From contig OZ014411.1 of NCBI GenBank assembly GCA_963965975.1, positions 23,853,249 through 23,917,248 on the forward strand: a stretch of 64,000 bases of DNA. The letters run 5' to 3'. Position 1 is the stretch's first letter, and every line of letters begins with the position of its first letter. Below, piece by piece: positions 33,726-45,175 of this stretch. The DNA comes from Xestospongia bergquistia (Eukaryota; Porifera; Demospongiae; Haplosclerida; Petrosiidae). Under the pieces are notes generated by a model. It had not been told where the DNA came from. It did not search any database and saw only the letters and a list, made by a program, of their open reading frames with translations. The position numbers and the translations under genes are program-made.

Positions 33726-36700
33726 CTAATGAAGACATAGTAATAAACATTTGATAAATATCAAATATTATAAGAGATAATTATGTATATGCAACTGTTT
33801 AATATATTAATAGACTATATGTGACTAACATAATGCGAGCATATGTTTGGAAGTGTGAAATCAGACAGTCACACTTTGAATGTTAGTGTAACTTCTTTAT
33901 AATGAATATAAGAAGGTTAATATATGAAAATAATGTACTTGACAAGTTAAATAGCCCATCAAGCAATATATTTTATAAATTTCCTCATTGGCAGGTTTCT
34001 ATAATGCATATAGACCTCTGATATATATTTTACATATAATTATGCTGTATATATAAATATACTTTTAAAATATTATAAATTATTGACAAAAATGTGTGAC
34101 TCATGTATTGTAGTTGCTATCATATTATAGTGACAAGCACCCTTTGAAGTTTTCATGTATCCTTCACTATTCCACTGTAAATAATTTAATAGATGCAGAA
34201 AAATGACTGTGCATGTGCTACTTTTCCTTTTTTTGGTGAACATTGATGTATTATGTGAGCTATTAATTTGTCTTACCAGTTGGAATAGCAATCAATATCA
34301 GCTATATCACTACAACAATCATTGTATTCATGACAGCTTTCATCACAATAGCATCCGTTATCATAACATTGTGATGACAAAGACTGTTTACAACATCCAC
34401 AATAGGTCAAGTTAAGTGCTAAACATGAACCTAAAATAAAACATATGAACAACTTCATTTCATTTATAGTCCTCATTTACCTTGTATAGTAGGTGGTGTA
34501 GGTGAAGGTGTGACTGTTATGTCTATATGAAAATGATAATAAAAATAATTGCTGTATCATAATATAATTCTTATACCATGTAAGGGATAATTATCATATC
34601 ATTAAATTTAAATCATAACTACTTAATGATTGAATTCGTAGAAAGAGAATTATTGACTTGACAAAAATGTGATTACATAAGATGTGATCTTACAGAGAAA
34701 CATGAAAGAAAATTTACTGAGATAACATGCAATGAAAAGCATAATAAATTTAATTTCCCTTAATTTTATATAAGACTTCCATATAATAATGATTTAACTA
34801 ATGATTTCAGTGTGTCAATTGAAGTTTGCATATGTATATTATGGATAATATACATATTAATAAGGTATTTCACTAAATTTCATTCTTTTTACTACATTGG
34901 TTCACAACAAAATCATTTTTATAATGACATTGTCATAATGTATTTATAGTCATGTATAAAACAAATATTAGTTGCATCATACACAGAATTAACAAAGGTT
35001 ATAGTTATAGTACAGTTTATTCTAATCATGATATCTTGCTGACTTCCACAAATGCATACACCAACCACTGATTTTCATGAACCCTAACTGTAATCAATAC
35101 AACAAATAATGTATGAAACTTTTCACTATCTTGCTTCATTGCCTGTATTTCTGTTATTCTATACTTAAAATCTTTCCTAGACACTGCTGTTAATTGTACA
35201 CTCTAATCAATGTTTCACTGTTACATTAATATCTTTCAAAAATTTGTAATATGTTTTTCAAAGATAATGTTAAATGGTATAACTTGTTGCATATGTACAA
35301 TGATATAGATTATGTGATCATGTGCTCAAACTCAGAAATTTTTCAACTTATGAGCAATTTCTGCCAGATCATATCTTCTCTATTAAGTTCTCATGAAGAG
35401 CTAGCATGGCAATTACAGACTAAAATCATTGCGCTACATCTGTACAAAGGGTTCTACAATCAATTAAATAACTGTTTTTATTGGTATATGAATTGCTAAT
35501 CATAATTATTTAAAGGAGGAAGGTCGAGATTCCAAAAGAAATAATACAATTATTAAAGTAATTCATACCATGTATTTCTACACTAAGCTAACTATATAAC
35601 TAATAATGTGCTTTCTAAAATATTTTTTATCAATGACTTATTAACTACATGCATTGTTTAATATTATTTACCTATAGTTTGAGTAGGTGTGACTATAATA
35701 GATGAAGTGTCAATACTTGTTGATAGCTGAGGAGTTACACTAATAGTTTCTGAAGATGAAAAGAATTAGTCCACACATTCCAATGCTGTAGTATAAAGTT
35801 TTGCCCTTTGACTTACTTTCATATATATATATATATATATATATAGTGTTTCCTCCCATTATGTATGGCTATTTAGCTGAGATAGCTAACAAAGTTGTGT
35901 GTTTTGAAAATTTTATTATTCATGTGATGCCATAATTATTAGTAAGTTATAATAAAATGAAAGCTTATAATACTATAATAGATACAATCAACCTCATTGT
36001 GCAATAAAACATGGCAGAACTAAATTATAAAATTGCTTCTATTCAGAGATATTGAGCATGCATAAGGATATTGCAAGACAGGCTCAACTATATATGCATT
36101 TAGAATCATTAAGACTTCTAGCATTTCATACAGTGAAGCACATACATAGTTTAATTCACATTACTCTAGAGTTAACTTATTTAATGACTTACCATTTATG
36201 CCAGAGCCAGCTCCTGAACCAGATCCAGTGCCTGTATGAAATGGTGTATTCACATGAAATGAAGAACAACACACTTTTATAATATTCAGTTATGTAAAGT
36301 TTTTATAAGGAACCAATAACACAACAACAAATGTATAATTAACATTGTTTTACTTCATATGCTTATAAGTATGAATAAGTTCAAAATAATTTATTATTAC
36401 TATACTTTTGACTGTAAATAAATAATATGAGTTTTGAATAACGGGAGCTTTTGTCTTACCAATTGTAGGAGGGTGACAGCCAATATCAGCTACATCACTA
36501 CAACAGTCTCCCACAGTGTGACAGATTTGATCACAATAACATCCATAATTCCAACAAGTTTGTGACAATGACGGCACACAACATCCAGAATAGTTGAGAT
36601 TAAGTGCCAAACAAGACCCTATATATTGATTGCGTGAACAACTACATTTCATTATAGTGTTACTTACCTTCAGGAACAGGTGGTGTAGGTGCAACTGTGA

Positions 36701-38248
36701 AGTAAAAATGAATAGATGAAGTAAAAGCAGTGAGACATTTGCTTATTGCAAGAAAAAAATGCAAAAGGTTGGATTTAATACTGTTTTAATTCATACGCTT
36801 ATAAGTATAAAAACGTTCAAAGAAATTTATTATTACTATACTTTTGACTGTATACATATAACCTTGCATTGACTGTACTCTAATGTGTTCTTAGTTACTA
36901 CATTGAACTAGACATAAGAAGGATTGGTGTTCTTCTGGATGTAAACACTATAGCTATGAATTATTCAAATATTATAATACATGTTACACACTTGATTAGC
37001 ATTTTATCTTGTTTAATTATACCTTCACTTAGATTATAAACCACATTTGACCATACAGATGATGGATAATTGAGACAGTCAATGTTTATAACTCTTTCAG
37101 TTCTAGATAATGGATGATTTGCAAAATTATTAAGTCCAGCACTATAGCCAATTGCTGCATTGTATCTAGTCCATTGTAGAAGATCACATTTATAAATAAA
37201 TATAGCATAAGAAGTTGATCCTTCAGATGCAATCACAACCTGGAATGTGTTGGTCTATAACAAATGAATAGAAATACATTTTTTAAATATATAGAATAAT
37301 TTACCTGATTACAATTGGTGTTTCCATATGGACAGACATTTACCCATTTAGCTACCATAACCCAGTCTAATTCTAATTCAAGATATTGGTTTAGCTTCAA
37401 AAATTCTTCCACTTCATTAATGATACTTGATGTATTGGAAGAATTGATAATCCCATACTCAACTATTCCTGTGTTTGTCAATTGGATATCATCCCAAAAT
37501 GGAGCGATTACTACAGCAGATGATAGTGGAAATGTTGCTGGTGAATAGCTTGTGAATGATTTTCCAAGACTAAGGAGACCATTAGAACTTATCTACATCA
37601 AAGTAAACACGCAATCATTACCACAAAAATAACAACTAAATTTACATATAGAGTATGGAAAGTTTGTCCTCCAACATTAAGCGGAGAAGGAAGCCCAACT
37701 GCTCTAGAACCATAAGTAACATTTTTAAACATTTTAGCATGTAAGCCAAGATCTTGAAAAGTCAAATAATTGGAGTCCATTCCAGATCCAAAGATAAATT
37801 CTATTGAAATTTAGAAATTAATCATAAACAATGACATTAAAGTAATAAAGTCAGTTATGATGTCTGTTCAAAAATTGTGTTTATTATTTTCTGACTAATT
37901 AACAACTTATATGGAAGGCTGGTAATGTGTCTATAAATTGTCATTTTTTCGTTATGTCATATGACAAATCATTCATATTGAGCGACTAATAATTATAGGA
38001 AATAAATTATAAGAAACTTAATTTTATGGTTTATTCAAAAATAGTACTTGTATAATTATAAGAGTTGCTATCAAATTTTAAGCAAAGACAACAAACTATT
38101 TCTCTGTAATGTGATTATTTAAATTGATTTACAGTTGAGTGTATGACTTCATAAAATTAAGCACTTACATGCATAGCTCAATTTAACCTTCTATTATGTT
38201 TAATGTTCACCCAGTTTTAAGATTGTTTTGGATTAAGTGGCATGTATA

Positions 38249-38319
<71 letters not shown>

Positions 38320-38505
38320 TTAAGTATCTAAGTCTGTTGAAGAGTGCTCGATGTCGTTTAGACAGAGCGGGTTAGAACAGAATTAAAGGGCAAAAGAACA
38401 GAGCTCTCGCTGTGTTGCAGACAGCTGTCTGACGATCGCATAACGCGTGAAACTCGGAGTAACAGCAACACAGCGAGAGCTCTGTTCTTTTGTCCTTTAA
38501 TTCTG

Positions 38506-38542
<37 letters not shown>

Positions 38543-39603
38543 AAGCCCTTGAGTAAGCACATTTTGAATTTTGAAGTCATTGCAAGGAGGTTACTAGTGG
38601 ACCTTACAAACATACAACCATGGCAAGGGGAATTGTTCTTTCTACAGCCCATAGCAAAACAAATAAGTCCATACTAGATCTCAATGAACTAAAAACATAA
38701 ATGTGTTAGGCATTTTTAAGGACGACATGGTTAAAGACTATAGTTATGATTTAGATATATTGTATTTGGATATCATATAAAATTTTTACCTGGATTTAGA
38801 TTATATACCACATTTGACCATACAGACGAGGGATAATTGAGACAGTCAATGTCCGTAACCTTTGATGTTCTAGAGAATGCATGGTTGGCAAAATTATATT
38901 GTCCAGCACTGTAGCCAATTGCTGCATTATGCCTAGTCCATCGCAAATGATCACATTTATAAGTAAATATAGCATAAGAAGTTGATCCTTGAGATGCAAC
39001 CACAACCTGAAATGTGTTTGTCTATAAAGAAAAATAGTGAAAAATGCTTAAAGGTACTATGAAATAATTTACTTGATCACAATTGCTGTTTATTGATGGA
39101 CAGACATTATCCCACTTGGCTACAAAAACCCAATCTAAGTTTAAATCAACACTTTGATTAAGCTTTAAGAATCTTTCCACTTCATTGATGACACTTGATG
39201 TACTTGATGAAGTGAAAATTCCATACTCAACTATTCCTGTATTTGTCAATTTGATATCATCCCAAAATGGAGCTATGACTACTGCAAATGGAATTGGGAA
39301 TGATGTTGCTGAAGAACTTGTAAAGGGTGTTCCAAAACTAAGTAGACCATTAGGGCTTATCTATATCAAAGTAAAGACTAATATGATACTGCAAAATGTA
39401 TTGACTAAGACTTACATAGAGAGTATGGTAAGTACGTCTTCTAATATTAAATGTAGAAGGAAGTTGAACTGCTCTAGTATAATCATTAGCATATCTAAAT
39501 ATGCTAGCGTATGAACAAATGTCTAGAAATTTCAAGTATTTTGAATGCATACCAGATCCGGAGACAAATAGTGATTCTGAATTTATAACCCTAGATCGAG
39601 AAC
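33680..39603 (-). CDS. P3: NIDO-SMB gene without protease
   Basis: Minus-strand exons: NIDO-1 39603-39416, 39360-39073, 39021-38790; NIDO-2 37800-37646, 37592-37305, 37254-37023; linker 36694-36668; extra SMB 36618-36460; linkers 36231-36193, 35749-35672, 34522-34481; SMB 34430-34273; proposed tail 33725-33680. All frames are open, all junctions are GT/AG and phases agree with P2. No protease exons precede it: the matching segment was deleted (see the relic at 43393-43557). The first exon of any transcript is therefore unknown. It could be a living, protease-free paralog, possibly acting as a decoy or scaffold, or a recent pseudogene. Confidence 0.7.
34273..34430 (-). CDS. P3 terminal somatomedin B exon
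   Basis: Encodes SCLALNLTYCGCCKQSL, QCYDNGCYCDESCHEYNDCC and SDIADIDCYSNW, almost the same as P2 and P4. It is 158 nt to the TAA, with the same overlapping GTAAGA donor. Confidence 0.85.
34481..36231 (-). CDS. P3 linker exons
   Basis: 36231-36193 encodes GTGSGSGAGSGIN, 35749-35672 encodes ETISVTPQLSTSIDTSS and continues IIVTPTQTI, and 34522-34481 encodes ITVTPSPTPPTIQ. Order and sizes (39, 78, 42 nt) match P2, and each begins and ends in phase 1. Confidence 0.7.
36353..36853. repeat. Direct 65-bp repeats bracketing the extra SMB cassette
   Basis: The words TTATAAGTAT, GTTCAAA and TTATTATTACTATACTTTTG recur in order at 36353-36418 and 36788-36853. The linker (36694-36668) and extra SMB exon (36618-36460) lie between them. 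P2 has a single copy at 18892-18957 and no extra SMB. Confidence 0.65.
36460..36694 (-). CDS. P3 extra SMB cassette (linker plus SMB-prime)
   Basis: Linker exon 36694-36668 encodes VAPTPPVPE. The SMB exon 36618-36460 (159 nt, phase 1 to 1) encodes SCLALNLNYSGCCVPSL, TCWNYGCYCDQICHTVGDCC and SDVADIGCHPPTI. It is diverged from the terminal SMB and must be spliced at GTAAGA to reach the next linker. That donor is the same sequence that overlaps the stop in the terminal SMB exon. Confidence 0.75.
37023..37800 (-). CDS. P3 NIDO domain 2
   Basis: Exons of 155, 288 and 232 nt: FIFGSGMDSNYLTFQDL, GIVEYGIINSSNTSSIIN with LDWVMVAKWVNVCP, and NTFQVVIASEGSTSYAIF with NVVYNLSEG. It corresponds to NIDO-2 of P2. 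No NIDO-3 follows, so P3 lost it or never had it. Confidence 0.83.
38374..38509. repeat. Foldback element family B, full copy with 45-bp arms
   Basis: Arms 38374-38418 and 38465-38509 are inverted copies with one mismatch (key words AGAACAGAATTAAAGG and CAGAGCTCTCGCTGTGTTGC). The centre holds CAGACAGCTGTCTG. The element is GC-richer than its surroundings and sits within a long (TA)n run. A half copy is at 2811-2892. Confidence 0.85.
38790..39603 (-). CDS. P3 NIDO domain 1
   Basis: Exons of 188, 288 and 232 nt: SRSRVINSESLFVSGSG lead, YANDYTRAVQLPSTFNI, then VVIAPFWDDI and LDWVFVAKWDNVCP, then NTFQVVVASQGSTSYAIF and NVVYNLNPG. It corresponds to NIDO-1 of P2. It would be the first visible coding domain of P3 after the missing 5' end. 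Confidence 0.83.
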
Positions 39604-40239
39604 CTGAAATTAATAAACAATGCATCATCCAGTAGCACTGTCCATTGTCCATTGAAACACAATTACTATATTTAAAAGATATCAAAATTGTCATGTTAAC
39701 CATATATACATGCAAGCTAACATCATTTGGCTACTTCTGTGGTGAAGGTTCTATGATCTTGGTGCTTTTCATTTAGATAGAAGTTGCAAATCATAATTAT
39801 TTTTAAAAATAAGGACTCCATTTTTTACTAGTTTCTGCTATGTTGATAGATTTACTACAATTTAGATAATTACTGAATGTTAAATAATTTTGTAAAAACT
39901 AACATTGTTGTTTAAATGGGATAATATACACTCTTTACTACAATTTAGATATAAACCTAGGTAAAATCTTTATCTATTAACTATAAATCACTTACGGTAG
40001 GTTTTTACTATATTGATAATTAACTAGAGGACTGTAAGTATCAATTAGGCTTATATATTTAAAGACACAGGCCCACCATCAATTATACAATTATTTTATG
40101 TTTATAATAAAATAGAAATTAACCAAAATGTACATCATTTGAAAATAAAGTCAATACATGACTCTTAAATAATATTTGTAAGATATATTAGCATCATGAT
40201 CCTTACTATATCATATATAATATATAATATGTGACATAT

Positions 40240-40867
40240 ATTTTAAACTAGCTTCACTTGGCTACATCTGTAGTGAGGGTTCTATAATCTACACTATTAT
40301 CCTTTTCGTTGGTATTATAAATCTTGCTTATCATATTTATTTCAGACCAAGAAACTCCAGATTTTTTTTTATTTTGCCACCTTTATACCTTTTAGATATA
40401 CATCTCTTTAAAGATATCCATTAACCACTAATATCACTTAAAGTAGGTTTTGTCACTACAAAGTTTTGATTGCTATAGATACTATAGTTTTGACACTTCA
40501 CTAATAACTTCTAAAAAAGGAATAGGAAGTGCTATCTAATGACAATAAAATATGAACAGCTGGTGCACACAGAACAATCCAACATCTGTTAAAACTCCTT
40601 TGTCTAACTAATGAGATGTTAAACAGAGTCTTAACAGCTGTGATAATGAATACAAGACTATAAAGTATTAATCAATACATACATTTATTAGTAGCGATAC
40701 TAATATAACACAATAACAAAAAAAGTAATAAAATTCTTACACTGTTTTAGCATTTGCTAAAACCCTTTGTCAAAATAAAATGAGATCTTAATAGCTCTGA
40801 TAATAACTACAGGATATCAATCATTATATAAAATATATATATATATATATATCAGTATGTGTGTGTT

Positions 40868-40938
<71 letters not shown>

Positions 40939-42155
40939 ATATATATATATATTAACTAGTATGATTAAAACATAGGCATGATGTTATGGTTCTACTCAAT
41001 TGTTAGATATAACTCTTATAATGCACTGTATATAACTGATTTATAGTCACTTGTCTTCCAATGTATGCTTTTCCAAAAGCAACATGCACTGTTTTGTTAT
41101 TTCTTACTATGGAATGTCACAGTTTGTATACCTAAACATGAAACTTTTTTAAAAGGACATGTATGTACCATGTGCTATAAGTTATACTGCAACAAATGTG
41201 ACCTGATTTGCAATAAGGGACCACTTCCATGAAACCATTTGTGGCCTGATTTGTGAAAAAGGACAACTATTAAAACATATCAAAAACACTTTTGTATACA
41301 CATACAGTTGCTATATATGCACAACTATTCTGTATGTATAGAAAACTGTTTTTTGAGATGTTTTAATAGTGTTGTTTGTAACAAATCAGGTGATGAATGT
41401 TTTGACAGAAGTGGTCCCAATCACGCCATAAATGTTACACACCTGCAATAACAGAGCAAGGTTACATAATGACAGTCAAAACTGACAGGCCCACTATCAA
41501 TAATTTTGCTTTGTGTTCATTATGAACTGGAAATTGAGCAAAATGTACATCATTTTTGAAAAATAGAATTTGGAAAAGATAATAGCATCATGATGTTTAC
41601 TATATAATATATAATATATAATATATGAACATAGATTTCTAACTAGCTTCACTTGGCTACATCTGTGGTGAGGGTTCTATAATCTACACTATTTTGCTTT
41701 TCATTACTATTATAGATCTTGCTTATCAATAAGCAAAATCTATGTTCTTGTTTTGAAATACCTATATCATAGTTATTTCAAAACAAGAGACTCCAGATTT
41801 TTTCTTTGAGTTATGCCACCTTTATACCTTTTAGACATAGGTCTCTGTGAAGATCTCCGTTAACCACTAATATCACTTAAAAGTAGATTTTGTCACTACA
41901 AAGTTTTGATTGCTATAGATACTATAGTTTTGACACTTCACTAATAACTTCTAAAAAAGGAATAGAAAGTGCTATTTAATGACAATAAAATATGAACAGC
42001 TGGTACACACAGAACAATGAAACATCTGTTAAAACTCCTTTGTCTAACTAATAAGATGTTAAACAGAATATTAACAGCTGTGATAATGAATACAAGACTA
42101 TAGAGTATTAATCAATACATACATTATAAGTAGTGATACCAATATGTTATTGTAT
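40240..42155. repeat. Direct repeat R3, two units of about 460-520 bp
   Basis: Units 40240-40700 and 41635-42155 share GAGGGTTCTATAATCTACAC, AGTTTTGACACTTCACTAAT and CAAGACTATA-type phrases almost base for base. Weaker relatives occur in intron 3 of P1, P2 and, inverted, P4 (47640-48660). Confidence 0.75.
41218..41418. repeat. Foldback element family D
   Basis: Ends GGGACCACTTC and GAAGTGGTCCC are perfect inverted repeats. Inner blocks CCTGATTTGT and AACTATTAAAACAT pair with ACAAATCAGG and ATGTTTTAATAGT. The 201-bp element is noncoding and can fold over most of its length. It is probably a nonautonomous DNA transposon. Confidence 0.75.
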
Positions 42156-43392
42156 ATGATATGCAACTTGTAAAGTATAGGCATTATTATGATGATTCTA
42201 CTGAAGTATTAGATATTTGTGACTACAAATGTATTAATGTAACAGTAATATAACAATAAATGTAATAAATGTATTATCATTATTTTTACTGTTATTAGAC
42301 AACAACACCAATTAGGGGATGTCAAATCGGTCAAATTATGATTATAAAAAAAAACTAGGTCTAGTAAGCCTAAAGAATACAGTAAACATCATAATGCTAT
42401 TATATCTAACAAATATTAATAAGAGTCCAACTTAATTCTCAAAATTATGCATTTTTGACTTCATTTCGAGTTTATTATGAACACAAATTAATTTTAGTGA
42501 TGATGGGCCTGTGTGTTTTGACTTTAATAATGTAATCTTGCTATTTCATTGTAAGTGCATGTTTTCACAACAATAATAATACACATTGTTTTGATTATTA
42601 CTTACTATAGAACATTAAAATTTTTATACAATAGTCAAGCTTATTTAAATGCTATATATATTATATATATGTTTTAATATCTGACTATATTTTTTTATTT
42701 TATTTTTGCAAAGAGAAGTTACTTATAAAAGGTATTAAGAGAAAATTTCTGTTCTAGGTATTTTGTGTGTAATAACTACCTTATAAGCATCCAGTATTAC
42801 ATCTGTTATTAGAACTATAAACTCATAAATAAACACACACATATACACACCAATTTGATCACTAAAATCTACTTAAAAACATAAACGAGTGATTACAAAA
42901 AATTACTATTACGCTAGGACACAAACAAATTCATTTATATAGCTGATAATAAACCACTTTATTAAGTAATAACATTAGGTAGTGATAAACATTACTCTAA
43001 CATTTTGTAAAATGTAAAAAGAGCATGTCAATAGGACTACATTAACAATAATGGGATAAAAATGATTCCTATATTTAGTAACCACACAATTGAATCTAAT
43101 ACATAGCGTTATTCATGCTTCACAGCTATTTCCTTGATACTTTCATATATATTGTCATTACATACTCTATGCAATGAAATGTATCAACTTGTAAGTTCTT
43201 TAATTAGTCTATCTCATATTGAAAGTATGCACATAAAAGATTACAATTGTAAAATCATATATAGATGAGTTAATAGAAGTTGCATGATATATATTAGATG
43301 TGTTTAAGAAATTCAAAGTTTTATAAAATTTATCTCTCACACTATGTTCATGTTTAATGTATGATTTTTAAATTCATTTGTTAAGGTATGCA

Positions 43393-43557
43393 TCAGCAAT
43401 GAATGCTCTCATGACTGATATCAGCTGTCAGTACAACCATATATTGACCTGTTGTCTTGATTCCAGGGGCAGCACGAATTACTCGACGTGTCTGAACCAC
43501 AGCCGCAAAGAGAAGAACTAATATCAAAACTTGGTTATGGCTTGTAGGAAATTGCAT
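43393..43557 (-). pseudogene. P3 exon 1 remnant, rest of protease deleted
   Basis: The minus strand encodes MQFPTSHNQVLILVLLFAAV, the leader and the first part of the I9 propeptide to ISHES. There similarity to P2 exon 1 stops and continues with P2 intron 3 sequence (TTTGTTAAGGTATG words). About 1.7 kb equal to P2 28.87-30.60 kb is therefore missing, including the rest of exon 1 and exons 2 and 3. A weak GT (CAG|GTCAAT, phase 1) inside the remnant could in principle splice to NIDO-1, but this is unproven. Confidence 0.8.
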
Positions 43558-43562
43558 ATTTA

Positions 43563-43640
43563 GCATCACGATACACTGTGTTAATTTGAGTAGCTGATTA
43601 CTTATAACCATCACGTTGAAACCACTCCTCCAAATTCACG
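43563..43640 (-). promoter_or_regulatory. P3 core promoter, preserved
   Basis: GGAGGAGTGGTTTCAACGTG, GGTTATAAGTAATC and ACACAGTGTATCGTGATGC are kept, almost identical to P2. The promoter has survived although the protease exons behind it are gone. Confidence 0.6.
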
Positions 43641-43668
43641 AACTAACAAATTACAATGACAGGTCAGA

Positions 43669-43685
43669 TGGGGGGGGGGGGGGTG
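43669..43685. repeat. Poly-G run
   Basis: A run of about 14 G plus TGG where the P2 flank has only GATGAGG. Its length may be unreliable in the assembly. Confidence 0.7.
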
Positions 43686-43724
43686 GTACCTGGATCGTTT
43701 AGTGAAATTATTCAAAAAGTGGGG

Positions 43725-43917
43725 GAAAATATTTTCATGTCCTTATTCTTATTTAAGCAACAATATATGTGACATCATCATTAGTCATCATTAATAAATC
43801 TTTATCTAGAAATTAATACATTTACTTGACAATAATATCATATCTGACTATAGTGTCCTGCATTGATCTGTGTTGGCTTTAACATAAGTTATATTCATTC
43901 TGCTGTCTAATTGTACA
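43725..43917. repeat. Segmental duplication R4, copy 2
   Basis: Partner of 31232-31430; see the shared words listed there. It lies between the P3 promoter and an older protease relic. Confidence 0.7.
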
Positions 43918-43927
43918 GCATGCCAGA

Positions 43928-44190
43928 CAGTTTTTTGGCAACACCATAATTTTTTCCACAAGCAAAACTTGCTACATGATTTCCATGTCCTCTACCCCTT
44001 TGGTTAATTCCATCATTGTTGTCAACTGGATCATACCCAGTGTACAGTGCTCTGTTACCATCAAATTCATAGTGATCATAATTAATACCTATATATAGAA
44101 TAAAAACATCCATAAAATTCTTGTTTACCTGTATCTAAAATATAAATATCAACACCTTCTCCATCTCCTCCATGTTCAAATATACCAGAT
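43928..44190 (-). pseudogene. Relic of protease exons 2 and 3 from another copy
   Basis: Exon 2 end (44190-44129) encodes FEHGGDGEGVDIYILDT, followed by a normal GTAAAC donor. Exon 3 start (from 44088) encodes INYDHYEFDGNRALYTGYDP and GRGHGNHVASFACGK. The catalytic-His motif has Asn in place of Thr, and both ends are cut off. It lies upstream of the P3 promoter, so it belonged to a different gene copy. Confidence 0.75.
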
Positions 44191-44194
44191 TATT

Positions 44195-44405
44195 GCATAT
44201 TCAAATTCACGATTTTACAGAGAAATTGACGATTACCAATCAAGAATTGCACATTAACTTCAAAATTGTTAATTTGCGATTTGCAATAATTGAGATTTCT
44301 CGGTAATCAAGAAGTGGAAGAATCACGAATTCATAGCAAATCGTGAATTGTAAAATATGATATCGCAAATTTCCGGTTAAATCGTGAATTTTTAATATGG
44401 AATAT
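44195..44405. repeat. AT-rich foldback element with TCACGATTT motifs
   Basis: TATTCAAATTCACGATTTTA near the left end pairs with TAAATCGTGAATTTTTAATA near the right. Several inner AATCGTGAAT and ATTCACGA words are also inverted. It cuts off the exon 2 relic on its left. Pairing is imperfect, so this may be an old element. Confidence 0.5.
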
Positions 44406-44439
44406 CGTGAATCAGACACCTAGTTTTGTCATAGTTCGT

Positions 44440-44735
44440 ATTTCATAAGTTAGGGGCTTATACATCATTGCTATATATCATGGGATGATTTCAGTGGATT
44501 AATTTATTAAATATTAATATCCACATTGTCAAGGTCCAGACTAATACAATAATAAATTCAAAATAGAAGTAAAAATAAAATTATCTCAATTATGGTACAT
44601 TACACTTAAAGCAAACATTGGTCAATATAAATGTATTCTTTTAACCATTACATTGATACCTACTCAATTAGAATGTTACTATTCATTAAATATAAATAAA
44701 TATAATTATGTTCCTAATGATGTTCTTGTGTTCCA
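44440..44735. repeat. Segmental duplication R1, inverted third copy
   Basis: Reverse complement of about 13100-13420: ATATATCATGGGATGATTTC, AAATAGAAGTAAAAATAAAA and GGGGCTTATACATCA-type words. It is placed at the turning point between minus-strand P3 and plus-strand P4. Confidence 0.55.
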
Positions 44736-45104
44736 AAATCTGCATTCTTACATCTTTAGTTTTTCACATTCTCTCAATCAGAGCGTCCCGTTTTTAAAAT
44801 TTCTGCTCATTCAAATTCTTTCTTCTAAAGCGCCATACCTCTTTGAGACTTTTTCCTCCCCTTATTAATAATCTTAATTCTTTCTCCACTTTTAAATAAA
44901 GGCTATTAGCTATTTTTCATGTCATTAATTAACCATCTTCTCTCTTAGACTATTTAATTCACCATTAATCACTAATTTATTGTTGATTTATTTGCTCTTT
45001 GCGTTGACTTCATTATTGAGCATCTTATTGTCTTTTGTAATATTTTATTATCTCATCCTTATATAGCACTAACAATTTGGAAAGTTACGTCATCTTTTCT
45101 TATT
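44736..45104. other. P4 upstream region
   Basis: AT- and pyrimidine-rich DNA without a recognised gene. An open frame at 44653-44868 has no conserved counterpart. Confidence 0.5.
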
Positions 45105-45175
45105 AGGAGGTGTGGTTCAACGTGATAAATAGAAACCGATCATGCTAACCAACACAGTGTATCGTGATACTAATC
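45105..45175 (+). promoter_or_regulatory. P4 core promoter
   Basis: AGGAGGTGTGGTTCAACGTG, then ATAAATAG as TATA-like box, then ACACAGTGTATCGTGATAC before the ATG at 45176. The blocks match P1-P3 in order and spacing, now on the plus strand. Confidence 0.65.

Larger units (their letters stand above)
39604..43392 (-). other. P3 intron 3 region: duplicated repeats and a foldback element
   Basis: Corresponds to P2 intron 3 without the Tigger. It holds the direct duplication 40240-40700 / 41635-42155, the family D foldback element 41218-41418, and long TA/TG microsatellites at 40830-40950. No exon was recognised. Its right edge, near 43393, is joined directly to the middle of exon 1. Confidence 0.55.

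Noticed and set aside
44653-44868. Open frame of 71 codons upstream of P4
   Set aside because: Lies partly in the inverted R1 copy, and the frame is not kept in the other R1 copies.
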